Assembly: GCA_023404805.1 (NCBI GenBank)
Contig: JAEYAL010000156.1
Location: forward strand, 14,885-78,884
DNA length: 64,000 nucleotides
From: Actinomycetes bacterium
GTDB taxonomy: Bacteria > Actinomycetota > Thermoleophilia > Solirubrobacterales > Solirubrobacteraceae
Direction: 5' to 3'
Made by a program: the position numbers and the translations under genes. Below, one piece after another: positions 16,915 through 26,085 of the stretch. Position 1 is the stretch's first letter. Each line of letters begins with the position of its first letter. The notes under the pieces were generated by a model. That model had not been told where the DNA came from. It did not search any database and was given only the letters and a program-made list of their open reading frames with translations.

Positions 16915-17289
16915 CTACTGGCCGGCGACGCTTGAGACGTACTCGGCGACGGCCTTGATCTGCTCGGCCGAGAGGCGGTTCGCGAACGACGGCATGGACC
17001 CGTCGCCGTTCGTGACCTTCTCGGTCACGACGGCCGCGCTCGGCTTGACGTTGTCGAGGTTCGGGCCGATCGACCCCTTCGCGCCCGCTGCCGAAAGCGT
17101 GTGGCAGCTGCTGCAGTTGGCGTCCTTGAAGATCTGGTCGCCGGTCGTGGCCGTGATCGCGCTGCTGCTGCCGCCCGAACCGCCGCTGCCCGAGTCCGGC
17201 TCGCTGTCGCCGCAGCCCGCGAAAAGCGCCACCGCACCGGTGGCGGCGAGCATGGTCAGCGAGCGGGCGAGGGCGGAGGGAAACGGCAT
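16915..17289 (-). CDS. Lipoprotein cytochrome c, mono-heme
   Basis: 124 residues. A lipoprotein signal ends in LFAGC (lipobox), followed by a Gly/Ser linker, then a class I cytochrome c domain with heme motif CSSCH (about 59-63), NLDN, and the axial Met in GSMPSFANRLS (about 97). It is membrane-tethered and faces outward; it could shuttle electrons to a terminal oxidase. The ATG at 17289 has GGCAGG nine bases upstream; the in-frame ATG at 17298 is too close to that site. Confidence 0.9.
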   Translation of the reverse strand: MPFPSALARSLTMLAATGAVALFAGCGDSEPDSGSGGSGGSSSAITATTGDQIFKDANCSSCHTLSAAGAKGSIGPNLDNVKPSAAVVTEKVTNGDGSMPSFANRLSAEQIKAVAEYVSSVAGQ

Positions 17290-17368
17290 GCGCGACATCC
17301 TGCCGGATCCCGCGGCAGGTGGCCACCGGTGCTTGCTCTCTCGCACGCAGCCGTGCAGTATCGGCGCC

Positions 17369-18859
17369 ATGAGTGGCACCGCGCCGAAGCCGAAGAAGGA
17401 CAACGACAAGAAGCTGGGCAAGGCCGGCAAGAACGGCAAGGGCAAAGCGACGTCGTCTGAGGCGGTCCGCAAACTCCTCGCGCCGGAAGCCGCGTTGGCG
17501 CCGCTCGCCCAGGAGCGCGCCGACGCCGGCGCGAAGCTGGCGACCGAGGTCGAGCGCGGCTGGAACGCGGACTGGGCCGCGCCGGCAGGCCGGAAGGACC
17601 CGGTCGCCATCCTCGAGGGCGAATCGGCGCAGCGGATCCAGGAGCTCATCCCGATCCGGTACGGCCGGATGCTCGCGTCGCCGTTTACGTTCTTCCGCGG
17701 CGCTGCCGCGATCATGGCCGAGGACCTCGCGCCGCTGCCGACGAGCAACCTGCGGGCGCAGTCCTCGGGCGACGCGCACCTGCTCAACTTCGGCGTGTTC
17801 GCGGCCCCAGACCGCCGCCTCGTCTTCGACCTCAACGACTTCGACCAGACGCTGCCGGCGCCGTTTGAGTGGGACCTCAAGCGACTGGCGGCGAGCTGCG
17901 TGATCGCCGCGCGCGACGTCGACGCGGGGGAGGAAGTGGCGCGCTCAGTGGCCGCGGCAGCCGTCGACGCCTACCGCTGGGCGATGTGGCGCTACGCGTC
18001 GATGCGCCACCTCGACGTCTTCTACGACCGGATCGAGGTCTCGGAGGACCTGCCCCGGCTGCGGCAGTACGCCGACAAGGCGACCCTCTCGCGGATGCGC
18101 AAAGACTTCGCCAAGGCGCAGACGCGCACGAGCGTCGCGTCGCTGGAGCGCTTCGCCGAGCGCCTGCCCGACGGCCGCTTCCAGCTCCACGAGGAGCCGC
18201 CGCTCGTCGAGCGCCTCACGGGCCATCACGTGCTCGACCTCGTGAAGGAGGACTTCGAGCGCTACACCCGCACGCTGGACCCCGAGAAGGCCGACGTCAT
18301 CAACCGCTACCGCTTCCAGGACGTCGCGCGCAAAGTCGTCGGCGTCGGCTCCGTCGGCATCGAGGCCTACATCATCCTGCTCGTGGGCGACCGCGACGAC
18401 GACCCGCTGTTCCTCCAGCTCAAGGAGGTCAAGGAATCGGTGTTCGCGCCCTACGCCGGGCCGAGCATCTACGAGCACCAAGGCGAGCGCGTCGTGCGCG
18501 GCCAGAAGGTCATGCAGACGACGGGCGACGTGTTCCTCGGCTGGCTGAACCACGCGGGCGACGGCAGCCCGGACTACTACGTCCGCCAGCTGCGAGACAA
18601 AAAAGGCTCGGTCAAGATCGAGCGGCTCAACCCGTCGGGCCTGCGGCTCTACGCCGAGGAGTGCGGCGCCGTGCTGGCCCGCGCCCACGCGCGCTCCGGC
18701 GATGCTGCGACCATGGCGGGCTACCTCGGGACCGGCCGGGAGATCGTCGAGGCGTTCACCGAGTTCGCCGTGCGCTACGCCGACCAGAACGAGCTCGACT
18801 ACCAGGCGCTCCTGCAGGCAGAAACCGACGGCCGCATCACGGTGCAGCGCGGCCTCTAG
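17369..18859 (+). CDS. DUF2252 family protein
   Basis: 496 residues. A Lys/Gly-rich N-terminal tail (1-30) precedes the DUF2252 domain, recognised from YGRMLASPFTFFRGAA, SGDAHLLNFG (about 130) and FDLNDFDQTLPAPFEWDLKRL (about 151-171). This domain is related to aminoglycoside-phosphotransferase/HipA-type kinases (GDxHxxN and DxxD patterns) but has no settled function. No neighbour suggests a substrate. Divergent from the cytochrome c gene across 79 bases. Confidence 0.88.
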   Translation: MSGTAPKPKKDNDKKLGKAGKNGKGKATSSEAVRKLLAPEAALAPLAQERADAGAKLATEVERGWNADWAAPAGRKDPVAILEGESAQRIQELIPIRYGRMLASPFTFFRGAAAIMAEDLAPLPTSNLRAQSSGDAHLLNFGVFAAPDRRLVFDLNDFDQTLPAPFEWDLKRLAASCVIAARDVDAGEEVARSVAAAAVDAYRWAMWRYASMRHLDVFYDRIEVSEDLPRLRQYADKATLSRMRKDFAKAQTRTSVASLERFAERLPDGRFQLHEEPPLVERLTGHHVLDLVKEDFERYTRTLDPEKADVINRYRFQDVARKVVGVGSVGIEAYIILLVGDRDDDPLFLQLKEVKESVFAPYAGPSIYEHQGERVVRGQKVMQTTGDVFLGWLNHAGDGSPDYYVRQLRDKKGSVKIERLNPSGLRLYAEECGAVLARAHARSGDAATMAGYLGTGREIVEAFTEFAVRYADQNELDYQALLQAETDGRITVQRGL

Positions 18860-18931
18860 GCCGCGCGCGGTCGCGCGGCAGGGGCTCCGCCTGGCGCCCG
18901 CTTGGCACCGCCGGCCGCCAGCCTGGCGACG

Positions 18932-18946
18932 TACGATGGGGCGGTG
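18932..18946 (+). promoter_or_regulatory. Predicted leaderless promoter of the aminotransferase gene
   Basis: TACGAT at 18932-18937 lies exactly six bases before the GTG start at 18944, the position expected if transcription begins at the first base of the start codon. No Shine-Dalgarno sequence is seen. Confidence 0.5.
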
Positions 18947-20122
18947 AAGGTCTCACGGCGTTCGGCCGTTCCCCCGTTTGCCGTCATGGAGGTGCTCGCC
19001 GCAGTCGGCGAGCGCCAGGACGCTGGCCTCGACGTCTTCTCGCTCTGCGCTGGCGAGCCTGGCGGGGGCGCGCCAGCTGATGTGCGCGCGCTGGCGGCCG
19101 AGCTGCTCACCTCGGGCGCAGCGCTCGGCTACACGGCGGCGCTTGGCGTCCCAGCCCTGCGGCAGTCGCTCGCGCAGCACTACGAGCGCTGGTACGGCCT
19201 CAGCGTCGACCCGGCGCAGGTGGCGATCACGACGGGGTCGTCGGGCGCGTTCGTCCTCGCGTTCCTCGCGGCGTTCGAGCCCGGCGACCGCGTGGCGCTC
19301 GCCCGCCCGGGGTACCCGGCCTACCGCAACATCCTCGCCTCGCTGGGGTGCGAGGTCGTCGACATCCCCTGCGGCGCGGACACGCGGTACCAGCCGACGC
19401 CCGCGCTGCTGGAAGCCGCTGTCGCGGACGGCGGCCCGCTGGCCGGGCTCATCCTCGCTTCGCCGGCGAACCCGACCGGCACGATGGTCGACCGCGACGA
19501 GCTCGCGGCGCTCGTGGGCTGGTGCGACGCCTCCGGCACACGGCTCGTGAGCGACGAGATCTACCACGGCATCACCTACGGCGAGGACTCCGCGACCTGC
19601 GCGTGGGAGCACGGCTCGTCGGCGATCGTCGTGTCGTCGTTCTCCAAGTACTGGGGGATGACCGGTTGGCGCCTGGGATGGGCGCTGCTGCCGGAGGACC
19701 TCGTCGCGCCCGTCGACGCGCTCGCTGGGAATTTGGCGCTCTGCCCGCCGGCGCTGGCGCAGCATGCGGCCGTCGCGGCGTTCACGCCCGCCTCGTACGC
19801 CGAGGCCGAGGCCGCGGTGGCGAGCTACCGGGAGCACCGCGCGCTCGTGCTCGGGCGGCTGCCGCAGCTCGGCTGGGGCGCGACCGCGCCCGCTGACGGC
19901 GCCTTCTACGTCTACGCCGACATCGCCGCGCAGCTGGCCGCCACCGGGTCTGCCGACTCGGTCGCGTGGTGCCAGCGGCTGCTGGATGAGACCGGCGTGG
20001 CGCTCACGCCCGGCACCGATTTCGATGCCGTCGGCGGAGCGCACTGGGCGCGGCTGTCGTTCGCGGCCGACCGCGCCGTGATCGAGCAGGGGCTAGACCG
20101 GCTCGCGGCCTGGCGGCGGTAA
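18944..20122 (+). CDS. Class I/II pyridoxal-phosphate aminotransferase
   Basis: 392 residues from the GTG at 18944. Aspartate-aminotransferase fold: SLCAGEPGGGAP, ASPANPTGTM (Asn contacting PLP), VSDEIYHGITYG (Asp and Tyr) and the Schiff-base lysine in SSFSKYWGMTGWRLGW (about residue 233), then a C-terminal Arg in WARLSFA. It probably transaminates an aspartate- or aromatic-type amino acid with 2-oxoglutarate; the specificity is not readable. A stand-alone gene. Confidence 0.9.
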   Translation: MKVSRRSAVPPFAVMEVLAAVGERQDAGLDVFSLCAGEPGGGAPADVRALAAELLTSGAALGYTAALGVPALRQSLAQHYERWYGLSVDPAQVAITTGSSGAFVLAFLAAFEPGDRVALARPGYPAYRNILASLGCEVVDIPCGADTRYQPTPALLEAAVADGGPLAGLILASPANPTGTMVDRDELAALVGWCDASGTRLVSDEIYHGITYGEDSATCAWEHGSSAIVVSSFSKYWGMTGWRLGWALLPEDLVAPVDALAGNLALCPPALAQHAAVAAFTPASYAEAEAAVASYREHRALVLGRLPQLGWGATAPADGAFYVYADIAAQLAATGSADSVAWCQRLLDETGVALTPGTDFDAVGGAHWARLSFAADRAVIEQGLDRLAAWRR

Positions 20123-20145
20123 GCGCCAGGCGCGAACGCGGTACG

Positions 20146-20346
20146 TCAGCCGACGATCTGGACCTGCGTCGCCGAGAGGCCCTTCGGACCTTGCTCGGTC
20201 TCGTAGGACACCTTCGCGCCCTCGGGCAGTGTTGCGCCGTTCGGCAGCGCAGAGTGGTGGACGAACAAGTCCTTGCCCTTTTCGTCGGGCGAGATGAAGC
20301 CGTAGCCCTTCTCGTCGCTAAACCACTTGACGGTTCCTGTAGCCAT
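20146..20346 (-). CDS. cspA: Cold-shock protein
   Basis: 66 residues, a single cold-shock OB fold that binds single-stranded RNA/DNA. RNP1 is KGYGFISP and RNP2 is LFVHHSAL. A strong AAGGAGG lies about seven bases before the ATG at 20346. The leader contains complementary GC-rich stretches (GCGGGAC and GTCCCGC class, about 20370-20398) that could fold and modulate translation, as known for csp leaders, although I cannot establish that here. Confidence 0.95.
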   Translation of the reverse strand: MATGTVKWFSDEKGYGFISPDEKGKDLFVHHSALPNGATLPEGAKVSYETEQGPKGLSATQVQIVG

Positions 20347-20471
20347 GAACCGGCCTCCTTGCGGGTCCCGCGACTCCTGCGGCGGGAACGTCCCGCCTGT
20401 GGAGAGGTAAACGGTGCGCGACCCGCCGCGGACTCTACTGACGGGCGCGCGCTCGGGGGCTGACCTCGCGG

Positions 20472-21116
20472 CTACGGCCGGGCGCCCGCGTCCGCGCCGA
20501 CGCCCGCATCGGTCGCCAGACCGAGGAAGAACAGCCGCAGCATGGTGCCGAACAGCTCGTCCGGTGTCGTGTCGTCGAGCAGCTGCTCGATGGCCACGCC
20601 GTGGGCCATGGCAAACGTCATCCGGGCGACGAGGTCGGGCGGCACGGACGGGGTGATCCCCGCCTCAGCGACGCGCCGCTCGAAGATCTCGGTGACGCCG
20701 GCCCGCAGGCGGTCGGTGCGGTCGACGAAGTCGCGCCGGAACTCCTCGTGGCGCGCGGCGTGCGAGGAGAACTCCAGGAAGAGCCGGCACCAGTCCGCAT
20801 CGCCGCGCAGCGCCTGGATGAAGTCGAGGCCCACCTGCTCGGCCTGCGCGGTGATCGCGTCGCGGTTCGACGTCAGCCGCTCGATCGCGGCGAGCCGCTC
20901 GGCGAAGTGCAGGTCGAGCAGGTCGAGGAACAGCGCCTCTTTGCTCTTGAAATTCGCGTAGAACGCGCCCTTGGTGCGGCCGGCGTCGGCGGCGATGTCG
21001 TCGATCGAGGCGCGGTGCAGGCCCTTTTCGGCGAACACGCGCATCGCCGACGCGAGCAGCGCATCGCGGGTCGCGGCTTGCTGCTCCTTGCGGGTCAGGC
21101 GTGGCGTTGCGCTCAT
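20472..21116 (-). CDS. TetR-family transcriptional regulator
   Basis: 214 residues from the ATG at 21116, which overlaps the stop of the P450 gene by four bases. The N-terminal helix-turn-helix is FAEKGLHRASIDDIAADAGRTKGAFYANFKSKEALF in outline (about 30-65), typical TetR; the rest is an all-helical ligand-binding domain. Being the second gene of the P450 operon, it very likely autoregulates through the 30-bp palindrome at 22501-22530. Confidence 0.92.
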   Translation of the reverse strand: MSATPRLTRKEQQAATRDALLASAMRVFAEKGLHRASIDDIAADAGRTKGAFYANFKSKEALFLDLLDLHFAERLAAIERLTSNRDAITAQAEQVGLDFIQALRGDADWCRLFLEFSSHAARHEEFRRDFVDRTDRLRAGVTEIFERRVAEAGITPSVPPDLVARMTFAMAHGVAIEQLLDDTTPDELFGTMLRLFFLGLATDAGVGADAGARP

Positions 21117-22462
21117 GCCGCCATTGTCGCGAGCGGCGCCGCGGCGGGCTGGCGCCGTCCGGCGACCCGCACGAGCGTGCGGTCGCCCGGCGTGAGCGTG
21201 ATCAGCCGGCGGGCGACGCGCTCTGGGGCCGCGTTGACGGGCTGAAGCTCGAGCTGCTGCACGATCGCGGGGAGGACCTGCTTCATCTCGTAGAGCGCGA
21301 AGCTCGCGCCGAGGCACCGCCGGATGCCACCGCCGAACGGGATCCAGGTGTAGGTGCCCGGCTTCTGCTCCAAGAACCGCTCAGGCTTGAACGCGTGCGG
21401 ATCCGGGTAGACCTCGGGGTTCGTGTGCACGAGGTGGATGCTGCAGGCCACGCGGGTGCCGGCGGGCAGGTGGTAGCCGCCGAGCTCCACGTCGGCTTGC
21501 AGGTCGCGCACGACGACAGGGAGGACTGGCCGCAGCCGCAGGGTCTCGCGGATCACGGCGTCGAGGTACTCCTCCTTGCCCTCGTCGAGCTCGGCCCGCA
21601 GGCGCGCGAGCTTGTCGGGGTGGCGGATCAGCCGCTCGATGGCCCAGCTCAGCGAGGTGGCCGTGGTCTCGTGCCCGGCCACGAGCAGCGTCATCAGCTC
21701 GTCGCGCAGCTCCCGGTCGGTGAGCGGCTTGCCCTCCTCGTCGCGGGCGAGCATCAGCAGCGAGAGGATGTCTTCGCGCTCGGCGAGATCGCCGGCCTGC
21801 CGACGGCGGGCGAACTCGGCGAAGAGCGCTTCGTCGGCAGGGGCGAGCATCTTCTTCACCCAGCCGATCTCGCGGAACTTGTAAGGCCCGACGGCCGCGA
21901 GCGCCACGAAGGTCGTCGGGTGCATCACCCGCTCCAGCAGCGTGAGGAGCAACGCGCGGACGTGGTCGAGCTCCGCGCCCTCCTCCATGCCGAACACGGC
22001 GCGCATGATGACTTCGAGGGTCACGTCCTGCATGCGCGGCGCGAGCTGGAGCTCCTCGCCGACGGGCCAGGTCGCGACTTCGCGCTCGGCCGCCTCGCGC
22101 ATGATGTCGCCGTAGCGGGCCATCCGCTCGCCGTGGAAGGCGGGGAGGAGGAGCTTGCGCTGGCGCATGTGGTCGGCGCCGTCGAGCAGCAGGACCGAGC
22201 TGTCGCCGAGCAACGGCAGCAGGATGCTGTTGGCCCGGCCCGCGTGGAACACCTCGGGGGAACCGGTGAAGACCTGCTTGACCAGTTCGGGCGTCGCGAC
22301 GACCACCCACGGCTTCTCGTCGGCGATGTGGACGCGGAAGACGTCGCCGTGGCGCGCGTGCTGCTTCGTGAAGTACGGCAGCGAGCGCGTGAAGAATCCG
22401 AGCGCTTGGACCGGCCGCGGGGCGCGTGGTCCGGGAACGGTCGTGGCAGTGGCGGCGGGCAT
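21113..22462 (-). CDS. Cytochrome P450 monooxygenase
   Basis: 449 residues. I-helix LVAGHETTATS (about 255), K-helix ExxR (ETLRLRP), PERF motif (FKPERF) and heme-ligand loop FGGGIRRCLG (about 397, Cys ligand). The sequence type resembles the CYP110/CYP1xx soluble actinobacterial class acting on lipophilic substrates. The ATG at 22462 opens the expected P450 N-terminus (MPAATATTVPGPRAPRP); the longer open frame is rejected. Redox partners are not adjacent. Regulated by the co-transcribed TetR. Confidence 0.93.
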   Translation of the reverse strand: MPAATATTVPGPRAPRPVQALGFFTRSLPYFTKQHARHGDVFRVHIADEKPWVVVATPELVKQVFTGSPEVFHAGRANSILLPLLGDSSVLLLDGADHMRQRKLLLPAFHGERMARYGDIMREAAEREVATWPVGEELQLAPRMQDVTLEVIMRAVFGMEEGAELDHVRALLLTLLERVMHPTTFVALAAVGPYKFREIGWVKKMLAPADEALFAEFARRRQAGDLAEREDILSLLMLARDEEGKPLTDRELRDELMTLLVAGHETTATSLSWAIERLIRHPDKLARLRAELDEGKEEYLDAVIRETLRLRPVLPVVVRDLQADVELGGYHLPAGTRVACSIHLVHTNPEVYPDPHAFKPERFLEQKPGTYTWIPFGGGIRRCLGASFALYEMKQVLPAIVQQLELQPVNAAPERVARRLITLTPGDRTLVRVAGRRQPAAAPLATMAA

Positions 22463-22500
22463 GGCGTCTCCCAGTGGTCGAGCGGCTGGCGGCAGTCGCG

Positions 22501-22530
22501 TACTGAACGGTATCCGGATACTGTCCGGTA
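22501..22530. promoter_or_regulatory. Candidate TetR operator for the P450 operon
   Basis: TACTGAACGGTAT and ATACTGTCCGGTA flank CCGG; the arms match at 10 of 13 positions, and the centre GTATCCGGATAC (22510-22521) is a perfect 12-bp palindrome. It lies 39-68 bases upstream of the P450 start, where a repressor would block the promoter. Confidence 0.65.
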
Positions 22531-22676
22531 TGCAAGCGGCGGGTTCCCGGGCCTCCCTTGCCCCGGCGGGCGGCTGGAGACTGCCAGTGTCAAAAATGTC
22601 GCTGCTATTCACACAAGTGGTGTCAGATGCGCTACGCTCTGTGGCGCGTGTCACGGACGACCCGCGGCTCTGTCCC

Positions 22677-24530
22677 ATGAGCGGCTCGCCACCCCGCCGA
22701 GCTGGAGGTCTCTTGCCCCGTCTATCCACGCTGCTTCGCCGAAGCGCATTGGCCTGCGCCGCCGCCGGCGCCGCAACGAGCTTCGCCGCTGCGCCCGCGA
22801 GCGCCGCGACGCTCACGGCCGACTCCGAATGCCGGACGCCAATGGCGAGCATGTCGCTCCCGACGCTGACGGTCTCCGGCAATGTGCCGGCTTCTGCCGA
22901 CGTGGGCACCGTGACCGCGCCAGTCCAGCTGAGCGTGAAGCTCGCCTGGCCGCCGGCGCTGGCGCTCCAGGTGATCTCGCCGGGGTACAGCGTCCGCGGC
23001 GAAATCAACCTGCGGGTCAAGGTGACAAGCCCCAGCGGTGCGAGCGAGCTCCGCACGGTCAGCGCCCCGATGACGCCGATCGACATCACGGAGCGGCCGA
23101 ACTCCAGCTACACCAGCTATCCGTTCATCGCGGCGGGGACGCTTCCGGCGCTGACGTTGTCTGAGCCGGGCGCGACCCGTATCGACATCGTCGGATTCAG
23201 CCAGAACGTGCGGTTTGAAACCGAGAGCGGGCTGGTGCGGGGGCCCGGGACCGATTTTGACGGCGCTCCGGTCGCCGACTCCGACGGCGACCCGGAGACC
23301 TCGGACATCCCCTGTCGGCTCCGGTCGAGCGGCGGCGTGGCGAACCTCGCGACGATCAACGCGCAGCCAGCGGTCTGCCCGCCGGTGATCCTGCCGCCGG
23401 AGGCGCCGGTCGCGCAGCCGTTCCAGCCCGGCGACATCACGGCCGGTTCGGTGCACCTGCGCTGGACCCAGCCGCCGACGCCGCGGTGTGGTTCGCCCGC
23501 CGCGTCGTTCCGCATCGACAACGCGCCGCGTGCGATCAGCGTCCCGGCGACCCAAAGCGACGTCGTGATCGACCGCCTGCAGCCGAACACGAACTACTCG
23601 TTTGACGTCGTGGCCCTTGACCAGTCGGGCTTCTCGTCGCAGCCCGCCAGGTTCACGTTCAAGACTGCGCCGGCGATCTGCACGGCTGACCTGAAGCCGC
23701 CCCCGACCCCGGTCGCGCTGCCGCTCGGCAACGCCGACATCGGCTCGACCACGGTGACGCTGCGCTGGCAACCGGGCGACGAGGGCGTGTGCCCGACCGA
23801 GGACCTCACCTCCTACCGGATCACCTACGGCGACAAGACCATCACCGTCCCGGCGACCCAGAACACGCTTCAGGTGACAGGGCTGACGCCCGCGACGGCG
23901 TACGCCTTTGAGATCCGCTCGGTCGCCGCGACCGTCAGCTACTCGCGCGCGCCGCTGGTCGTCAACGTCACGACCGACCCGGTGGCCTGTCCGCTCAGCA
24001 GCGGCGGGTGCTCAGGCCCCGCGTATTCCTACAGCCTCGCCGGCACGACGACCCTCAAGACGCTGACGAAGGGGACGCTGCAGCTGAGCGGGGCGATCAA
24101 GGCCCAGCTGACGCTCGCCACCGGTGCGGTCAGCGCCGACCTGACGCTCAACGACACCTCGGGCCGCCTCGTCGCGGCGGGCTTCCTGCCGGTTACCGCG
24201 AAGGTCGGCTTCGCGCCGTCCGGAAAGACGACCGGCTCGCTCATCGACGGCGTGCTCAAGACCAACTCGAAGGTCCGGATCAAGGTCAAGGAGGTGAAGC
24301 TGTTCGGGGCGATCCCGCTGGCTGGCGGCAACAACTGCCAGACGAAGAACCTGTCCGACATCAACCTGCAGTCGACGCAGCCGGAGTTCCTGCCGCTGAC
24401 CGGTGGCCCGCTCGCAGGCACCTACAAGATCAGCGACCTCAACGGCTGCGGCGCGCTGAACGGCCTCGTCTCGCCGCTGACGGCCGGTGGTGGCAACACC
24501 ATCGCGCTGAACCTCACGCCGCTGACGTAG
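22677..24530 (+). CDS. Secreted protein with two fibronectin type III domains
   Basis: 617 residues from the ATG at 22677; a TTG at 22713 with GGAGG just upstream would give a more typical signal peptide start (LPRLSTLLRRSALAC) and may be the real one. After the signal (ending APASA) an N-terminal beta domain (about 45-210) precedes two Fn3 repeats (about 240-335 and 345-440, each with the YxFDVVA or YAFEIRS strand), then a C-terminal beta domain of unknown type (about 450-617) with paired Cys. An extracellular binding or wall-associated role is inferred. Confidence 0.78.
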   Translation: MSGSPPRRAGGLLPRLSTLLRRSALACAAAGAATSFAAAPASAATLTADSECRTPMASMSLPTLTVSGNVPASADVGTVTAPVQLSVKLAWPPALALQVISPGYSVRGEINLRVKVTSPSGASELRTVSAPMTPIDITERPNSSYTSYPFIAAGTLPALTLSEPGATRIDIVGFSQNVRFETESGLVRGPGTDFDGAPVADSDGDPETSDIPCRLRSSGGVANLATINAQPAVCPPVILPPEAPVAQPFQPGDITAGSVHLRWTQPPTPRCGSPAASFRIDNAPRAISVPATQSDVVIDRLQPNTNYSFDVVALDQSGFSSQPARFTFKTAPAICTADLKPPPTPVALPLGNADIGSTTVTLRWQPGDEGVCPTEDLTSYRITYGDKTITVPATQNTLQVTGLTPATAYAFEIRSVAATVSYSRAPLVVNVTTDPVACPLSSGGCSGPAYSYSLAGTTTLKTLTKGTLQLSGAIKAQLTLATGAVSADLTLNDTSGRLVAAGFLPVTAKVGFAPSGKTTGSLIDGVLKTNSKVRIKVKEVKLFGAIPLAGGNNCQTKNLSDINLQSTQPEFLPLTGGPLAGTYKISDLNGCGALNGLVSPLTAGGGNTIALNLTPLT

Positions 24531-24660
24531 CGTCCTCGCGCGGCTTGCCGCGGAGCTGTCGCTGCCAGGCCGGCGGCAGCTCCGCCGGGCCGGCCACCGC
24601 GCTGCGCGGCGGTGCCGGGGTCGGCCGTGACCAGGGCCCGGCGCTGTGCCCGTCTGCGGT

Positions 24661-25821
24661 TCAGCGGCTCACGATCGCCGTCGCCATGCGGCGGACGGTC
24701 TCGCGCAGCAGGGCGGGGCTCGTCGCGAAATTGAGGCGGACGTGGCCGGCGCCCGCGTCCGGGTCGTAGTTGCTGCCTGCCGCGAGCGCCACGTCGCCCT
24801 GCGTGAGGAGGAAGTCGGCCGCCTCGCCCGGCAGCGCATAGGCCCGCAGGTCGAGCCACGCGAGGTAGGTGGCCTGAGGCGGCGACCAGCGCGCAGCCGG
24901 GAGATGCTCGGCGAGGAGCAGGCCCAGCTCGTCGCGGTTGGCCGCCAGCTGCGCGAGCACCGCGTCCAGCCAGTCGTCGCCGCTGGTGAAGGCCGCCTCG
25001 GACGCGGTCACGCCGAGGAGGCCTGCGTGGGCGCCGATCGCTGGCAAGCCCCGGACGACGGCGTCGGCCTCGGGTGAGGCCGTCACGATCAGCGCCGCCT
25101 TGAGCCCCGCGAGGTTGAACGCCTTCGACGCCGAGGTGAGGACCACGCCACGCCGCCGGGCCGCGTCGGACACCTCATGCCAGGCGACGTGCCGGGCGCC
25201 CGGCAACACGAGCGGCGCATGGATCTCGTCGCTCAGCACCCACGCCTCGTGGAAGTCCGCGAGCTCGGCGACCGCCTCGAGCTCGGCGCGCGGGAGCACG
25301 CGGCCCGTCGGATTGTGGGGACTTGCAAGCACGATCACACGAGCGCCCGCGCGCAGACGCGCGTCGAGCGCGGTGAGGTCGAGCGAGCCGCTGGCCAGGA
25401 GCGGAACGGCCACCGGGCGCAGCCCGATCGCGGTGGGCGCGCTCCAGAACGGGGGGTAGGCGGGGCTGGCGAACACCACTTCGCCGCCCGGCCCGGCGAG
25501 GGAACGGGCCAGCTCCGTGAGCGCCACCATCACGTCAGGCGCCAGCGCCATGCGCGCCGGGTCCGGCGCCCAGTCCAGTCGCCGCTGTGCGAAGCGGGCG
25601 AACGCGTCAAAGAGCGAAGCGGGGGCCCTGAGCGGATAACCGAAGTCGTGTCGCTCGACCGCCGTTCTCAGCACTCCGGTCACGGCCTCTGCCACCGGGA
25701 AGTCCATCTCGGCGACCGTGGAGGCGAGGACGTGCGGCGAGTGCTGGCTCCACTTCTCGGAGCGGCGCGCGGCGAGCTCGGAGAGCGGCGCCACAGTGAG
25801 GTCGATAGTGCGCGCAGACAC
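24661..25821 (-). CDS. MalY/PatB-type PLP-dependent beta-C-S lyase or aminotransferase
   Basis: 386 residues from GTG at 25821. PLP fold with VAEMDFPVAEAV, DFGYPLRA, ASPHNPTGRVLPRAEL, VLSDEIHAPLVLPG and the Schiff-base lysine in LTSASKAFNLAGLKAA (about 230). The AEMDF start and SDEIHAPL are characteristic of the MalY/PatB cystathionine beta-lyase subgroup rather than aspartate aminotransferases. It cleaves a C-S bond of cystathionine or a related thioether in many species. Divergent from the adenylation gene across 264 bases of relatively AT-rich DNA, so it may or may not belong to the biosynthetic cluster. Confidence 0.85.
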   Translation of the reverse strand: MSARTIDLTVAPLSELAARRSEKWSQHSPHVLASTVAEMDFPVAEAVTGVLRTAVERHDFGYPLRAPASLFDAFARFAQRRLDWAPDPARMALAPDVMVALTELARSLAGPGGEVVFASPAYPPFWSAPTAIGLRPVAVPLLASGSLDLTALDARLRAGARVIVLASPHNPTGRVLPRAELEAVAELADFHEAWVLSDEIHAPLVLPGARHVAWHEVSDAARRRGVVLTSASKAFNLAGLKAALIVTASPEADAVVRGLPAIGAHAGLLGVTASEAAFTSGDDWLDAVLAQLAANRDELGLLLAEHLPAARWSPPQATYLAWLDLRAYALPGEAADFLLTQGDVALAAGSNYDPDAGAGHVRLNFATSPALLRETVRRMATAIVSR

Positions 25822-26085
25822 ACCGCGGAGCCTACGGGGGGACGGGTACCCACGCTGGTGGTACGGGCCGTTTGGGGCGGTTCTACGTCGTTCCTCCCCG
25901 ATTTTCCTCAAAGGCCGGGGTGTTTTAGGAGTTTTTGCCCGTGGGATGTCTGGAAACACCGCAGCGCACCGCATTTCAGAAGTGGACAACTCGTTCCGTG
26001 GGCAGTCCAGCAGACCTAGCGTTCGTGGCGCACCGAACACCCGCTCCGCAGCCCGCGGTGCCGCCGATCTCGCTGCTCTCACGAC

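Noticed and set aside
22586..22660. Possible further CRP-like sites (TGTCA occurs several times before the Fn3 gene)
   Set aside because: None has YGACA six bases downstream.
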